Below, in pieces: positions 1 to 6,969 of a DNA stretch of 10,000 nt (the stretch's first letter is position 1; the number at the start of each line of letters is the position of its first letter). Origin of the DNA: Glandiceps talaboti. Its lineage: Eukaryota > Hemichordata > Enteropneusta > Spengelidae. Where the stretch lies: the NCBI RefSeq assembly GCF_964340395.1, contig NC_135569.1, forward strand, positions 6,874,040 to 6,884,039, in the 5' to 3' direction. The notes below the pieces were generated by a model, which saw nothing but the letters and a program-made list of their open reading frames with translations, did no database searches and was not told the DNA's origin. The position numbers and the translations under genes are program-made.

Positions 1-51
1 CACACTTTTTCATTATCTGTGAAAATGGCATCAATATATTTGTTCTTCAGA
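1..51 (-). CDS. Possible further exon of the PAW-ankyrin gene, cut by the window edge
   Basis: On the minus strand, a T-rich tract ending TTTCGTGTTAG (60-52) precedes an open frame reading LKNKYIDAIFTDNEKV, which looks protein-like and runs off base 1. Its phase (needs two bases from the previous exon) does not fit the end of exon 6 directly, so an unseen exon would have to lie between 52 and 585. Another acceptor at 19-17 (TTTTCACAG) would fit exon 6 in phase and leave only bases 1-16. Either is tentative. Confidence 0.3.
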
Positions 52-180
52 CTAACACGAAATAAATAAATTGAAGTATTTTTGTGCGTAAATTCAACAA
101 AATGTATTTCAAGTGAAAGTAGGTACAACATTTATTTTGTAAGGTGGGAAATTGGCTGATCATAGAAATTAACAGTTAAT

Positions 181-265
181 GAATGAATGAATGAATGAAT
201 GAATGAATGAATGAATGAATGAATGAATGAATGAATGAATGAATGAATGAATGAATGAATGAATG
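181..265 (+). repeat. (GAAT)n microsatellite
   Basis: About 21 near-perfect GAAT units run from 181 to 265. It is immediately followed by a transition of ACTG and ACCG units and then (CCAA)n. The open frames through it (FIHS repeats on the minus strand) are artefacts of the 4-bp unit. Confidence 0.97.
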
Positions 266-270
266 GATCG

Positions 271-335
271 ACTGACTGACCGACCGACCAACCAACCAAC
301 CAACCAACCAACCAACCAACCAACCAACCAACCAA
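271..335 (+). repeat. (ACTG)2-(ACCG)2-(CCAA)n compound microsatellite
   Basis: ACTGACTG, then ACCGACCG, then about 12 CCAA units to 335. The units change by single-base steps while the 4-bp register is kept, which fits slippage spreading point variants. The LVGW-repeat frame on the minus strand is an artefact. Confidence 0.95.
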
Positions 336-591
336 CAGTCTTCGGTTTTGTTTTGAAACAATCAACTGACGGAACCTGGAGGCCAGAAGAATGTCAATTG
401 GTCAAAGGTTCCAACTGACACAATAGAAAAGGGAATTCCGATATGATCGAATGATTTGTTAAATGGGGACTACCCGCATTTACATGACAAACGTTGGTAG
501 TAGCATCCTTCCGTGAAAAGGAGTGACGTATGGTGTTTTGATTTCTCTTCCCAATGCATAACCCCCCCTCCCCCATAGTCTCAATACTTAC

Positions 592-781
592 AATGTTTAT
601 GTTGTTCTTCTGTATCTTCATATTGGTAGCTTTCAATAAGACGTTTCATTTTCTTACTTGCATAAGTCCAAGGTTTTTTGTTGTTCTTGTTTTCAATGTG
701 TTTTAGTTCAGGGTATTTCTGGATCAGATGAATACACATATCATTTGAACGACATTTGAAGGCCACGTGGAGAGCAGTATC
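592..781 (-). CDS. Exon 6 of PAW-ankyrin gene (second and third ankyrin repeats)
   Basis: This exon has 190 bases: 63 codons plus one base, residues 233-295. The acceptor is TTACATTTTAG and the donor a consensus GTAAGT (591-586). DTALHVAFKCRSNDMCIHLI is a clear ankyrin helix pair (TALH signature, C-IHLI second helix). ENKNNKKPWTYASKKMKRLI begins another repeat of the N-G-TP-YA type. The end SYQYEDTEEQHKH is acidic and polar, so the ankyrin stack probably stops here. The exon ends in phase 1; its downstream partner is not identified with confidence. Confidence 0.85.
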
Positions 782-1665
782 CTAAAATGTAACATATCAA
801 ATCATATAGATTACTTTATCCGTTAAATTTGTAGAGGCTTGCAATTGGTACTATAGTCTAAGAGTTCCCCAGACTTCGACGATAAATAGTGGGCCACATA
901 TATATGTGTTATCTAGCAGTCTATAGTTATAGAGAAAATATGTAGTCAGGAGTATGTTTTATCTCAGACTTGGGTTAAATGGAACTGGAAAGGTGTTACT
1001 TGTAAAGCTAAAGGGCTAGTTCACGTGTACTCAACAAAGTCAATCTACGAAATTAATTAGCTGATAAATAACCGTGTTCTAGATCTATTTTGTGATACAT
1101 GTCACTGTTCACGACATTATGTACAGGATTATAAGTTATATCAAACCAATTTATACATTTATTAAATATGTATCATTTTCTTTGCTATTGGCCTGTGGTC
1201 AAAGGCAAAAGCATATATATAGTTTAATATCAAGCCAATGTTCATAGAATATGGTCCACAGTACAGGGGAAAACGATTCGAAGGTTTTTGATAAACACAA
1301 TATTCATTAAATAAAAATTTAGCAAATTGAATGATCTTTTGGAGTGAGTTTTAAACTTACTCCTTCTGAATTCCAATTCTTCAAGTCATCTTGACAATAA
1401 TCAGCTTGCAGAATACTATCAATTCTGTCAATGTCATTACTCACGGCGGCTGCTGACAAGTCATTGCCCTGTAAACAAAATGAAATCAAGCACTTAGTTG
1501 GTACTTAGTAGGGTCGTATCTTGAAACGGAACTATTGAGACTATCTTCAAAACTTATGTGAAACCATTCCTATAGAACTGGTGCTATATGAAATGCACAC
1601 AAGGTTGATTCGTGAAAACCACACACTTCAGAACCAAACCAACCAACCAACCAACCAACCAACCA

Positions 1666-1732
<67 letters not shown>

Positions 1733-3480
1733 TACAAATATTAAGCAAACAAACCAATAGTTATACTCAGCAAAGTAATAACCAGCTGCCACAGTTCTCA
1801 AACACAAACAAACAAGCAAGCAAGCGTCAACGAAACTAAACACTATCAAATACCCCTCCCTCCATACATACACATCGAACCAAACAATCCCATCAACATG
1901 ACGGGACTGTGTCAGCAATCCATATTTTGACTCTTAGCCAACCATTACCCCCAAGAGTCTGAGCCATTACCTAAAACAGCATGTCTATATGCTCTAGAAT
2001 TAGTAAACACATGACTCAACTGTTACATAGCATTGCAGTACATTGACTGACTGCGTTTACCCAACCAACCAACCAACCAACCAACCAACCAACCAACCAA
2101 CCACCCAGTCAGTCATTCAGTCAGTCAACCACCTAATTTATTTACGTGTACATAAAATGCTAGTTAAACTCGAAATTCGTTTGTGAATGAGAGCTATTAC
2201 GTAGAGGTCATACAAGTGTTATTATCGAATGAGTAAGTGCGCCGTTTATTAACGCTTGCCTGTCACTTGTTGTAAAATAAAACTCACTTTATCGACTGGT
2301 TGTTGGTGACGTTCAAGGTTAACACTGATTTTAAAGAGATGACATGCATTGCAGCCCTCCTTCAATACGTCTGGTAAGTCCTGATTTGGTTGGTGGTTTG
2401 GAAATATTGCTGTCAATATGAGAAATGAAGCACCACGTATATCAGTTAATTGACGTGTACCTGTAAAAAGCATATGATGTCGAGTCAATTACTGCAGCCT
2501 GGGAGCATTCAGTACTAAAGGTGGGGGAGGGTGGGGGGATTTTGCAAATCGATTCTCGGGGTTTTGCAAATCGATTTTTATATTTAAGAATATAAGAATT
2601 AGGGGCGAGTCATGTATTTTTTACTTTAATTGATTCATTGTATCTTCTGACTATCCATTAATTTGTGATTTTTTGGCATCCCACTTCTGCCATCGCATCC
2701 CACCGCTGCCACCACTGTACTGTACTGTCAGTACATATAATTCAAAACACTGTTCACAACCATGCAGTGAATCAATTATTAAAATTCAATATCTATATGT
2801 TATAATAGCTGTCACCGCAGGGATGAAATTCAACATGCACAAATACATCGCAATTGTTTGGAGGTAGTAGTTGAGGGTGAAACGTGTCATTTATTTAATA
2901 TTTCTGGAGGTTCCAACGTTCACGTTTAACCTATAATTGGTGGAATAAGGGCAACGCTACAGAAACAATTCTAAATATGCATGTTTCTGCGATAAATGGA
3001 GGAAGGTGGGGGTGGGGGAAAACCCATTCGTGCATCCCTTGGATTACTGGAGGAGGAGGAGGAGGTTGTGGTGGTGGTGGAGAATCCATACCTACCTGTA
3101 ATTTGTGATTGCCAAGGATACCCACCAGTGTCATCTTTCCTGGTAAATAATCTCCACTGCACTGATGAGTGGGATAAACATTTAATTTTTCCAGCATTCA
3201 CTCGATAAGCTCCAAAGTCAAACTTCCAGGCAATCAAGGCCGTGTCCTCATTCGCCATTCCAGGTACGTGACCATTCTGAAAATCACAAATACTAATAGA
3301 GTCTAACTTTGTCATAACATTAAGGTGTCCCCTTTCACTCTATACTCCTTTAGATTTATCCGTTTGTGTTCTTAATTCCTGTCTTGCGCAGGGGCCAATT
3401 TCGATATCACACATTACGATATGAGCATATATACATTTTCCCTGTCTCCATGTGTTTCTCTGTGTGTCTCTGTGTGTGAC

Positions 3481-3551
<71 letters not shown>

Positions 3552-3554
3552 GCC

Positions 3555-3601
<47 letters not shown>

Positions 3602-3644
3602 TGTTCCCAGTCTCTCTTTGTCTCTGTCGCCCCCCCCCCCACAC

Positions 3645-3683
<39 letters not shown>

Positions 3684-4850
3684 CATCACTTTGTGATTAC
3701 TTATAATACTTTTTATCGGTATCTTGTTAGTATTCGTTCTCTGATGTCAGGCCAATTGTTTCACAAGGCAATAAATACCAAAAGTAGTGGAAATATAAAG
3801 ATATTGATTAATACCTTTTCGATATATCTGTTGTTGTCAATTCCTTTATGGTAGAATGCACCTGCTTCCCATCCCTCTATAGTTGAACATTCTTTACTTT
3901 TATTCCCTCGTTCATACCGACCACGTCTGGATGAGTACTGTAACTGAAATTCACCAAGCTGACGTTCCGATGAGTTGAGCGTAAAAACTGAACCCTTCGT
4001 ATGACAATAGCGCTGTAGAAAACAAAAGAAATTCGATAGGATCGGTGTCACACAGTGGTGATTTATTTAGTGAAAGAATATTAACCGAAATGATGTCAAT
4101 ACTGACAATACACTTCATACGTGTCCTTTCTAGTACAACAGCCATTGATTGCATGTCAGATCATAATATAAATTCATCGACTATAAATTATAGGGGCACA
4201 CACTGAGTTTATACATTTTTGGGGAACAATTTTTCCTGTATATTTTTTAAAAAAGATGTCGGTAGTATTCTACTCACTGAAGTATACTTAACCACCACTC
4301 ACAATTAACTGAACTCTAGTATTAAGCTATAACTATAAGCTTTCTGGTGACGTAATTACTATACTATGAACAATGTTGGGGAGATTTCTACTATGCAGTC
4401 AACAGCTCTAACAATGTTACTAAGACAACAGGGAACTTGCAAACCCGCCATGTTGAATGTTGCATCATGGGAAATGCGATAATAAACACTAATAAATTGG
4501 TATTGTAAACAATACCGTCACATTGTTTGCAACCACGAATGGTCAATTCATAGTTTACCCTGACTATTGTGGGAGGTTTTTTATCGGTAGCTCCAGATAA
4601 GGTATTACGATAAGCACAGATAATCCCATAGTTCTTTGCGTCTGAGCATGCTCAGTCTGGATTGCAAGTTCCCTATTACAATGCCGGACGCATTAGCATT
4701 ATACTAGAATAGTTTAATCAAGGTTTTATGTCAGTGTTTTCACTTGAGTAATTTTAACCGCTTATCATGAACTCAGCTTGTGCCTCTTTCAACTATTCAC
4801 ATCCATACCCTTACCTCCCTTTCATGTGGTAGAATGGAATCGTCCGCCAT
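592..4850 (-). CDS. PAW-domain plus ankyrin-repeat protein, six exons, 3' end incomplete
   Basis: I assembled this gene from six minus-strand exons (4850-4815, 4012-3815, 3276-3096, 2460-2288, 1468-1361, 781-592). All have AG acceptors and GT donors, and the phases fit at every junction, giving 295 residues with no stop. Residues about 35-190 match the PAW domain, the C-terminal module of peptide:N-glycanase (NGLY1/PNG1). Visible landmarks are EGWEAGAF (about 57-64), AWKFDF (94-99), VQWRLF (117-122), the strand ASFLILTAIF (about 149-158) and CHLFKISVN, aligning with the family's WQH-QLFR region. Residues about 200-285 are ankyrin repeats, with GDTALHVAF and NKKPWTYA as the signature positions. 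In N-glycanase the PAW domain binds high-mannose glycans. No catalytic Cys-His-Asp core, signal peptide or membrane segment is seen, so a cytosolic adaptor-type role is my inference. Total length and C-terminus are unknown. The PAW assignment rests on remembered family pattern, not a search. Confidence 0.8.
782..1360 (-). other. Intron 5 of PAW-ankyrin gene
   Basis: The stretch between the exon 5 donor and exon 6 acceptor is AT-rich. I see no long open frame, tandem repeat or RNA gene in it. Confidence 0.7.
1361..1468 (-). CDS. Exon 5 of PAW-ankyrin gene (first ankyrin repeat)
   Basis: This exon has 108 bases, exactly 36 codons, phase 0 at both ends. The acceptor is TTTTGTTTACAG and the donor GTAAGT. 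It encodes residues 197-232: GNDLSAAAVSNDIDRIDSIL, then QADYCQDDLKNWNSEG. The pattern is a degenerate ankyrin repeat (helix A LSAAAVSND, helix B DRIDSILQ, then a loop leading to N-NSEG). The closing Gly pairs with DTALH at the start of exon 6, so the intron splits the hairpin of the next repeat, as is common in ankyrin genes. Confidence 0.82.
1632..1731 (+). repeat. (CCAA)n-(CAGA)n compound microsatellite
   Basis: About nine CCAA units (to about 1667) pass directly into about 16 CAGA units ending at 1731. The array is nearly perfect throughout and lies within intron 4. Confidence 0.95.
2045..2128 (+). repeat. (CCAA)n flanked by ACTG/AGTC runs
   Basis: GACTGACTG at 2045-2053 and a (CCAA)n run from 2060 to about 2104 are followed by CAGTCAGTCATTCAGTCAGTC (2106-2126). 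The flanking runs are inverted relative to each other (CTGACTG against CAGTCAG), so the array could form a hairpin. Confidence 0.9.
2288..2460 (-). CDS. Exon 4 of PAW-ankyrin gene (end of PAW domain)
   Basis: This exon has 173 bases: two bases completing the split Gly codon, then 57 codons (residues 140-196). The acceptor is GCTTTTTACAG and the donor GTGAGT, phase 0. It reads TRQLTDIRGASFLILTAIF, then a polar loop NHQPNQDLPDVLKEG, then CNACHLFKISVNLERHQQ. The last segment matches the closing QLFR-type strand of PAW domains, with the Trp-Gln of that motif replaced by Ala-Cys. Reading through the donor gives only a short unrelated tail. Confidence 0.82.
2540..2576 (+). repeat. Two copies of a 15-bp direct repeat
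   Basis: TTTTGCAAATCGATT occurs perfectly at 2540-2554 and 2562-2576, a period of 22 bases, next to a run of G tracts. It is probably a small local duplication. Confidence 0.85.
2697..2713 (-). repeat. 17-bp inverted match to the SINE-like fragment
   Basis: ATCCCACCGCTGCCACC here is the exact reverse complement of 7845-7861. The preceding GGCATCCCACTTCTGCCATC resembles a second, diverged copy of the same block. It is probably a remnant of the same repeat family in intron 3. Confidence 0.55.
3049..3081 (+). repeat. (GGA)n-(TGG)n tracts beside the exon 3 donor
   Basis: About five GGA units, then TGG units, end 14 bases inside the intron from the exon 3 donor (3095-3094). On the transcribed strand this is a C-rich tract (CCACCACCACCACAACCTCC) immediately after the splice site. 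Confidence 0.85.
3096..3276 (-). CDS. Exon 3 of PAW-ankyrin gene (core of PAW domain)
   Basis: This exon has 181 bases: 60 codons plus the first base of a split Gly codon. The acceptor is TTTGTGATTTTCAG and the donor GTAGGT. It encodes residues 79-138, with AWKFDFGAYRVNAGKIKC, then SSVQWRLFTRKDD. This is the W-K-F / K-W-L pattern of PAW beta strands and the most recognisable part of the protein. The motif before AWKF (NGHVPGMANEDTALI) is diverged and lacks the conserved Trp I would expect here in true N-glycanases. Confidence 0.85.
3481..3601 (+). repeat. (TCTG)n microsatellite, about 120 bp
   Basis: About 30 TCTG units with a single T-to-C interruption at 3553. It is preceded by GTGT/TCTC transitional sequence from about 3450. 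It is the complement of the CAGA type at 1665-1731, so the two arrays of one family lie in opposite orientation. Confidence 0.97.
3630..3680 (+). repeat. C11, ACACAC and (CT)n runs
   Basis: Eleven C (3630-3640), ACACACAAA, and then about 15 CT units to 3680. Simple sequence. Confidence 0.95.
3815..4012 (-). CDS. Exon 2 of PAW-ankyrin gene (N-terminal part of PAW domain)
   Basis: This exon has 198 bases (66 codons), phase 0 at both ends. The acceptor is strong (TTTTGTTTTCTACAG). The donor GTATTA is the weakest in the gene. It encodes protein residues 13-78, from RYCHTKGSVF to NNRYIEK. It includes the EFQLQYSSRRGRYERG stretch and GWEAGAFYHKG, which correspond to the start of the PAW domain (the S-GWENG-type motif of N-glycanases). 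The join to exon 3 keeps about the family's usual spacing before the AWKF motif, so no hidden microexon is required. Confidence 0.8.
4013..4814 (-). other. Intron 1 of PAW-ankyrin gene
   Basis: This is the intron between the start-codon exon and exon 2. Its main content is the inverted-repeat element at 4430-4674. A minus-strand ATGGCGGGT near 4450 opens about 30 codons but has no domain features and lies inside that element. No further exon is supported. Confidence 0.6.
4430..4674. mobile_element. MITE-like element with 13-bp terminal inverted repeats
   Basis: AGGGAACTTGCAA at 4430-4442 is matched perfectly in reverse complement at 4662-4674, bounding 245 bases with no coding content. Inside are a perfect hairpin GGTATTG-TAAA-CAATACC (4499-4516) and a 14-bp palindrome CTGAGCATGCTCAG (4642-4655). 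With one more base, the ends read (C/T)AGGG, which resembles hAT-type termini. A clear 8-bp target duplication is not visible, so the class is uncertain. Confidence 0.55.
4815..4850 (-). CDS. Exon 1 of PAW-ankyrin gene (start codon exon)
   Basis: ATG (4850-4848) opens 12 codons, MADDSILPHERE, ending at a GTAAGG donor (4814 downward) in phase 0. An in-frame TAA lies four codons upstream (4862-4860), so translation cannot start earlier in this exon. The context ATTATGG has A at -3 and G at +4, which is favourable. The phase-0 end matches exon 2. The exon is short, so its link to exon 2 rests on phase and spacing and needs a transcript to confirm. Confidence 0.65.
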
Positions 4851-4860
4851 AATGTCGCAT
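4822..4860 (-). promoter_or_regulatory. Upstream ORF overlapping the PAW-ankyrin start codon
   Basis: An ATG at 4860-4858, in a different frame from the main start and ten bases before it, opens a 12-codon reading frame. It ends TGA at 4824-4822, inside the main coding sequence. If the transcript begins upstream of 4860, scanning ribosomes would meet it first, which could lower translation of the main product. Whether it is transcribed is unknown. Confidence 0.4.
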
Positions 4861-4887
4861 TAAAATTTCATCATTCCGATCCTTCAG

Positions 4888-4895
4888 TTTTTATA
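4888..4895 (-). promoter_or_regulatory. TATA-like box upstream of PAW-ankyrin gene
   Basis: The minus strand reads TATAAAAA here, about 38 bases before the start codon. If used, transcription would start around 4858-4868 and leave a very short leader. In competition with this, CTTTTTCCAG at 4947-4938 looks like a splice acceptor that would make 4937 down to 4851 part of a 5' UTR exon joined to an upstream non-coding exon. Sequence alone does not decide between the two. Confidence 0.3.
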
Positions 4896-4937
4896 AGAAT
4901 TTCAACAACGTCCCTGAACAGAATGCGCATAAGCTAC

Positions 4938-5326
4938 CTGGAAAAAGATAAATAAATTGCAAATAAATGTACACTTTGTATAAATGATGAAGGTATACAT
5001 TCATGCTATGCATACATCTTAGAATTTTTGTTTTATTTCGTATATAAACTCGATATCTGTAAGTCGTGACTATACGTCTTATATGTACCTGAGATAATTA
5101 AAGTAATCTTAGCTTATACTATTCAGTACAATGCTTGTTGAGCTTGGTTGCAGACATATCTTTTACCACAGTATAAAATGAGAGTACGTATATGGTCCCA
5201 AGGTGATGAACAAAGGTTTTATGTTTATCAACTGGTCCAAATTTAGCATGGCATTGGAAACTAACCCAACGAAAACAGTATTAACACTGAGCTGCAGGTG
5301 TTCATAACGATTGGAAGCTCAGGTGA
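4938..5326. other. Upstream region of the PAW-ankyrin gene, no gene seen
   Basis: AT-rich sequence. It may hold a non-coding first exon or promoter of the minus-strand gene, but nothing specific can be shown beyond the possible acceptor at its left edge. Confidence 0.4.
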
Positions 5327-5725
5327 CATCGGATCAAGTTCGGGTCTACGGCTAGTTGTTTTTACAACAGTAAGCTATACACCACCCACACGAGTCTTTT
5401 CAACGGCAAACTCAGAACCGACGTCCACTTTGCTGATAATTTTTTGTCAGCCAACGAAGTTGCAAGAAATTTGGTAAACGTACAAAATAACGACTACTCC
5501 CGAGGTTTGCCTTGTGCAAAGAGCCACAAATCAAGAGCATTATATTTCAAGCCCCATCCCTTTTCAGACCATCACAATGTTCAAGACACCCATTAGCCTG
5601 TGCGACTTTATAAGACCAGCCATTTGCGCACCCAATTTCTTTTCGAATCCCATGCTAATTCTAAGCCCACCGCTGTAAATTCGGTTACTTATCTAACTCA
5701 CGTTCAAAGCAATTCTACACCATAG
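5327..5725 (+). pseudogene. Unrecognised open frame with one internal stop
   Basis: After TGA (5324-5326) the plus frame stays open for 89 codons to TAG (5594-5596). It then continues in the same frame for 42 more codons to TAG (5723-5725). The translation looks protein-like (for example LRTDVHFADNFLSANEVARN and SRALYFKPHPFSDHHNVQD), and third positions look more GC-rich than the surroundings. There is no good start codon. I do not recognise the family. It could be a decayed transposon or retrogene piece, an exon of an unseen gene, or chance. Confidence 0.3.
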
Positions 5726-6969
5726 GGACGGGTAGCATATCTTAGATCACTGCTTTCCTGAATGTCTACAAGTTAAGTATAACAACGTTTTGACTTCAAT
5801 ATATTTTACTTTTATGGTAAGAACACTTATTATAGTATAATCGTATAATTTGTAGTAGCAGGATTCATGTGGAATATAAACAACAATCTAAGCAAAAGTA
5901 CGCGTCCCTGTTGCCTACATAACGATCAAACATACGTATGTATTGATTATTGCATTGAATGACCAGAAAAATCGATGCTAAATATACAGAATATGAATAC
6001 ATTAATTACATATGAAATTAAGATTAGTTGAAAATGAAGCCAAACCAGATACACAGATGTATATAATCCACACAAAAATACATTGTTAGGGATTTTTGGG
6101 GGATAATCATCCGGTTACTTATACATTTATTCTGATGCGCTAAGAAGGTATTACTAAAGCATGAAGACATACGTTTCCCATATCAACCCCATGATTAGAG
6201 AATTTTCAGATAAAAGGTCGACGCATGTTTAGGGATTTTTACATGAAAAAGGTGACCCATTTAGGCGGCACAGCCAATACCTTTCTACTGGAGTAATCCC
6301 TCCCTGCGGAAAGGGGGTAAATATATGCGCATATCTCACATTGGCAACTGACTTAGCGTTTCAATCCATCCCATATATTGAATGTCAAAATGATGTATAC
6401 AACGTGGACACAACACGTCATACCACATTGCAATACATCATGGCACCTTAGGCAAGTTCATGATCAAAATGTGTTAAAATTTAGAACAGAATGTGCAATT
6501 TTGATACATTTTGTAATGGAATAAATATTAATTCGTTACAGGTATGTTGGTGTTATATAAATGTTTGTTATCACGTAGACGTAAATAGCCATGTGCTGAT
6601 AATCAGATCATAAACGGCGGCCTTGCATGAAACCATAATATATACATGACTGTGTTCTACTTACATGTAATATGGCGTTATGGCGTTATGGCGTTATATC
6701 AAAATGAACGCTGCATGCAATGTCATCCCTGAAAACAAGGTCCCATATTTTGAAATTTGACGGAATTTGACTAGTGATAAGCTAACTATCCTGATGACTT
6801 ACAAGATGATATATAGATGGAAATGTTTCGAAAGAAACAGTAGCTGACTCACCGTGTTAACTGTATATTGTAGCTATGGATGTGTTCAGCCATGTTACTA
6901 AGGTAACGAGGTACCGCTTCCCGACGTATTATGTTGTAAACCTTACATTGCGTGAAACAATGCTAACCA
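5726..6969. other. Intergenic stretch, no gene seen
   Basis: AT-rich sequence with frequent stops in all frames. The only structured item found is a three-copy 8-bp repeat at 6671-6697. Confidence 0.5.
6671..6697 (+). repeat. Three tandem copies of ATGGCGTT
   Basis: Three perfect 8-bp units (6672-6695) and a partial fourth (AT). The core ATGGC resembles a YY1-type site, but no functional evidence exists. Confidence 0.8.

Larger units (their letters stand above)
52..591. other. Intron-like stretch downstream of exon 6
   Basis: This stretch holds the GAAT/CCAA compound microsatellite (181-335) and otherwise shows no convincing exon. Minus-strand readthrough of the exon 6 donor gives a frame of about 65 codons (down to about 394) without domain features. 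A pyrimidine-rich acceptor near 422 is followed by a 12-codon open stretch, but only a poor donor follows it. Confidence 0.5.
1469..2287 (-). other. Intron 4 of PAW-ankyrin gene, microsatellite-rich
   Basis: This is the intron between exons 4 and 5. It contains the (CCAA)-(CAGA) array at 1632-1731, loose AAAC/AAGC tracts around 1799-1826, and a second (CCAA)n at 2060-2104 flanked by ACTG/AGTC runs. Long open frames through the arrays (poly-TDRQ, poly-CLSV) are repeat artefacts. No exon is seen. Confidence 0.75.
2461..3095 (-). other. Intron 3 of PAW-ankyrin gene
   Basis: This is the intron between exons 3 and 4. It holds a 22-bp-period tandem duplication (2540-2576), a G-rich run just before it (2521-2539), the dispersed repeat match at 2697-2713 and GGA/TGG trinucleotide tracts (3049-3081). 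Open frames here, including a plus-strand one near 2673-2867, lack coding features. Confidence 0.7.
3277..3814 (-). other. Intron 2 of PAW-ankyrin gene, dominated by microsatellites
   Basis: This intron lies between exons 2 and 3. It contains a long (TCTG)n block, a C run and a (CT)n run from 3481 to 3680. Open frames on both strands across the block are repeat artefacts. The spacing of PAW landmarks across the exon 2-3 join is near normal, so no missing exon is implied. Confidence 0.75.

Noticed and set aside
181-335. CRISPR array
   Set aside because: The repeats are 4-bp units with no spacers, in animal DNA.
132-365. LVGW/FIHS repeat-protein frames on the minus strand
   Set aside because: They are translations of (CCAA)n and (GAAT)n. 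All frames of a tetranucleotide array without stops stay open, and no unique coding sequence flanks them.
394-636. Minus-strand 80-codon frame overlapping exon 6
   Set aside because: It runs in a different frame from exon 6 and through its consensus donor, and shows no domain pattern.
1612-1918. TDRQ and CLSV repeat frames on both strands
   Set aside because: Artefacts of the (CCAA)-(CAGA) microsatellite in intron 4.
2996-3208. Plus-strand Glu/Val-rich frame over exon 3
   Set aside because: Antisense shadow of exon 3 plus the GGA/TGG tract.
3340-3706. Several TDRQ/CLSV/SLSL frames on both strands
   Set aside because: Artefacts of the (TCTG)n and (CT)n arrays in intron 2.
3951-4154. Minus-strand 67-codon frame with a Met start across the exon 2 acceptor
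   Set aside because: It overlaps exon 2 in another frame and lacks the PAW pattern; the exon 2 frame is clearly the coding one.
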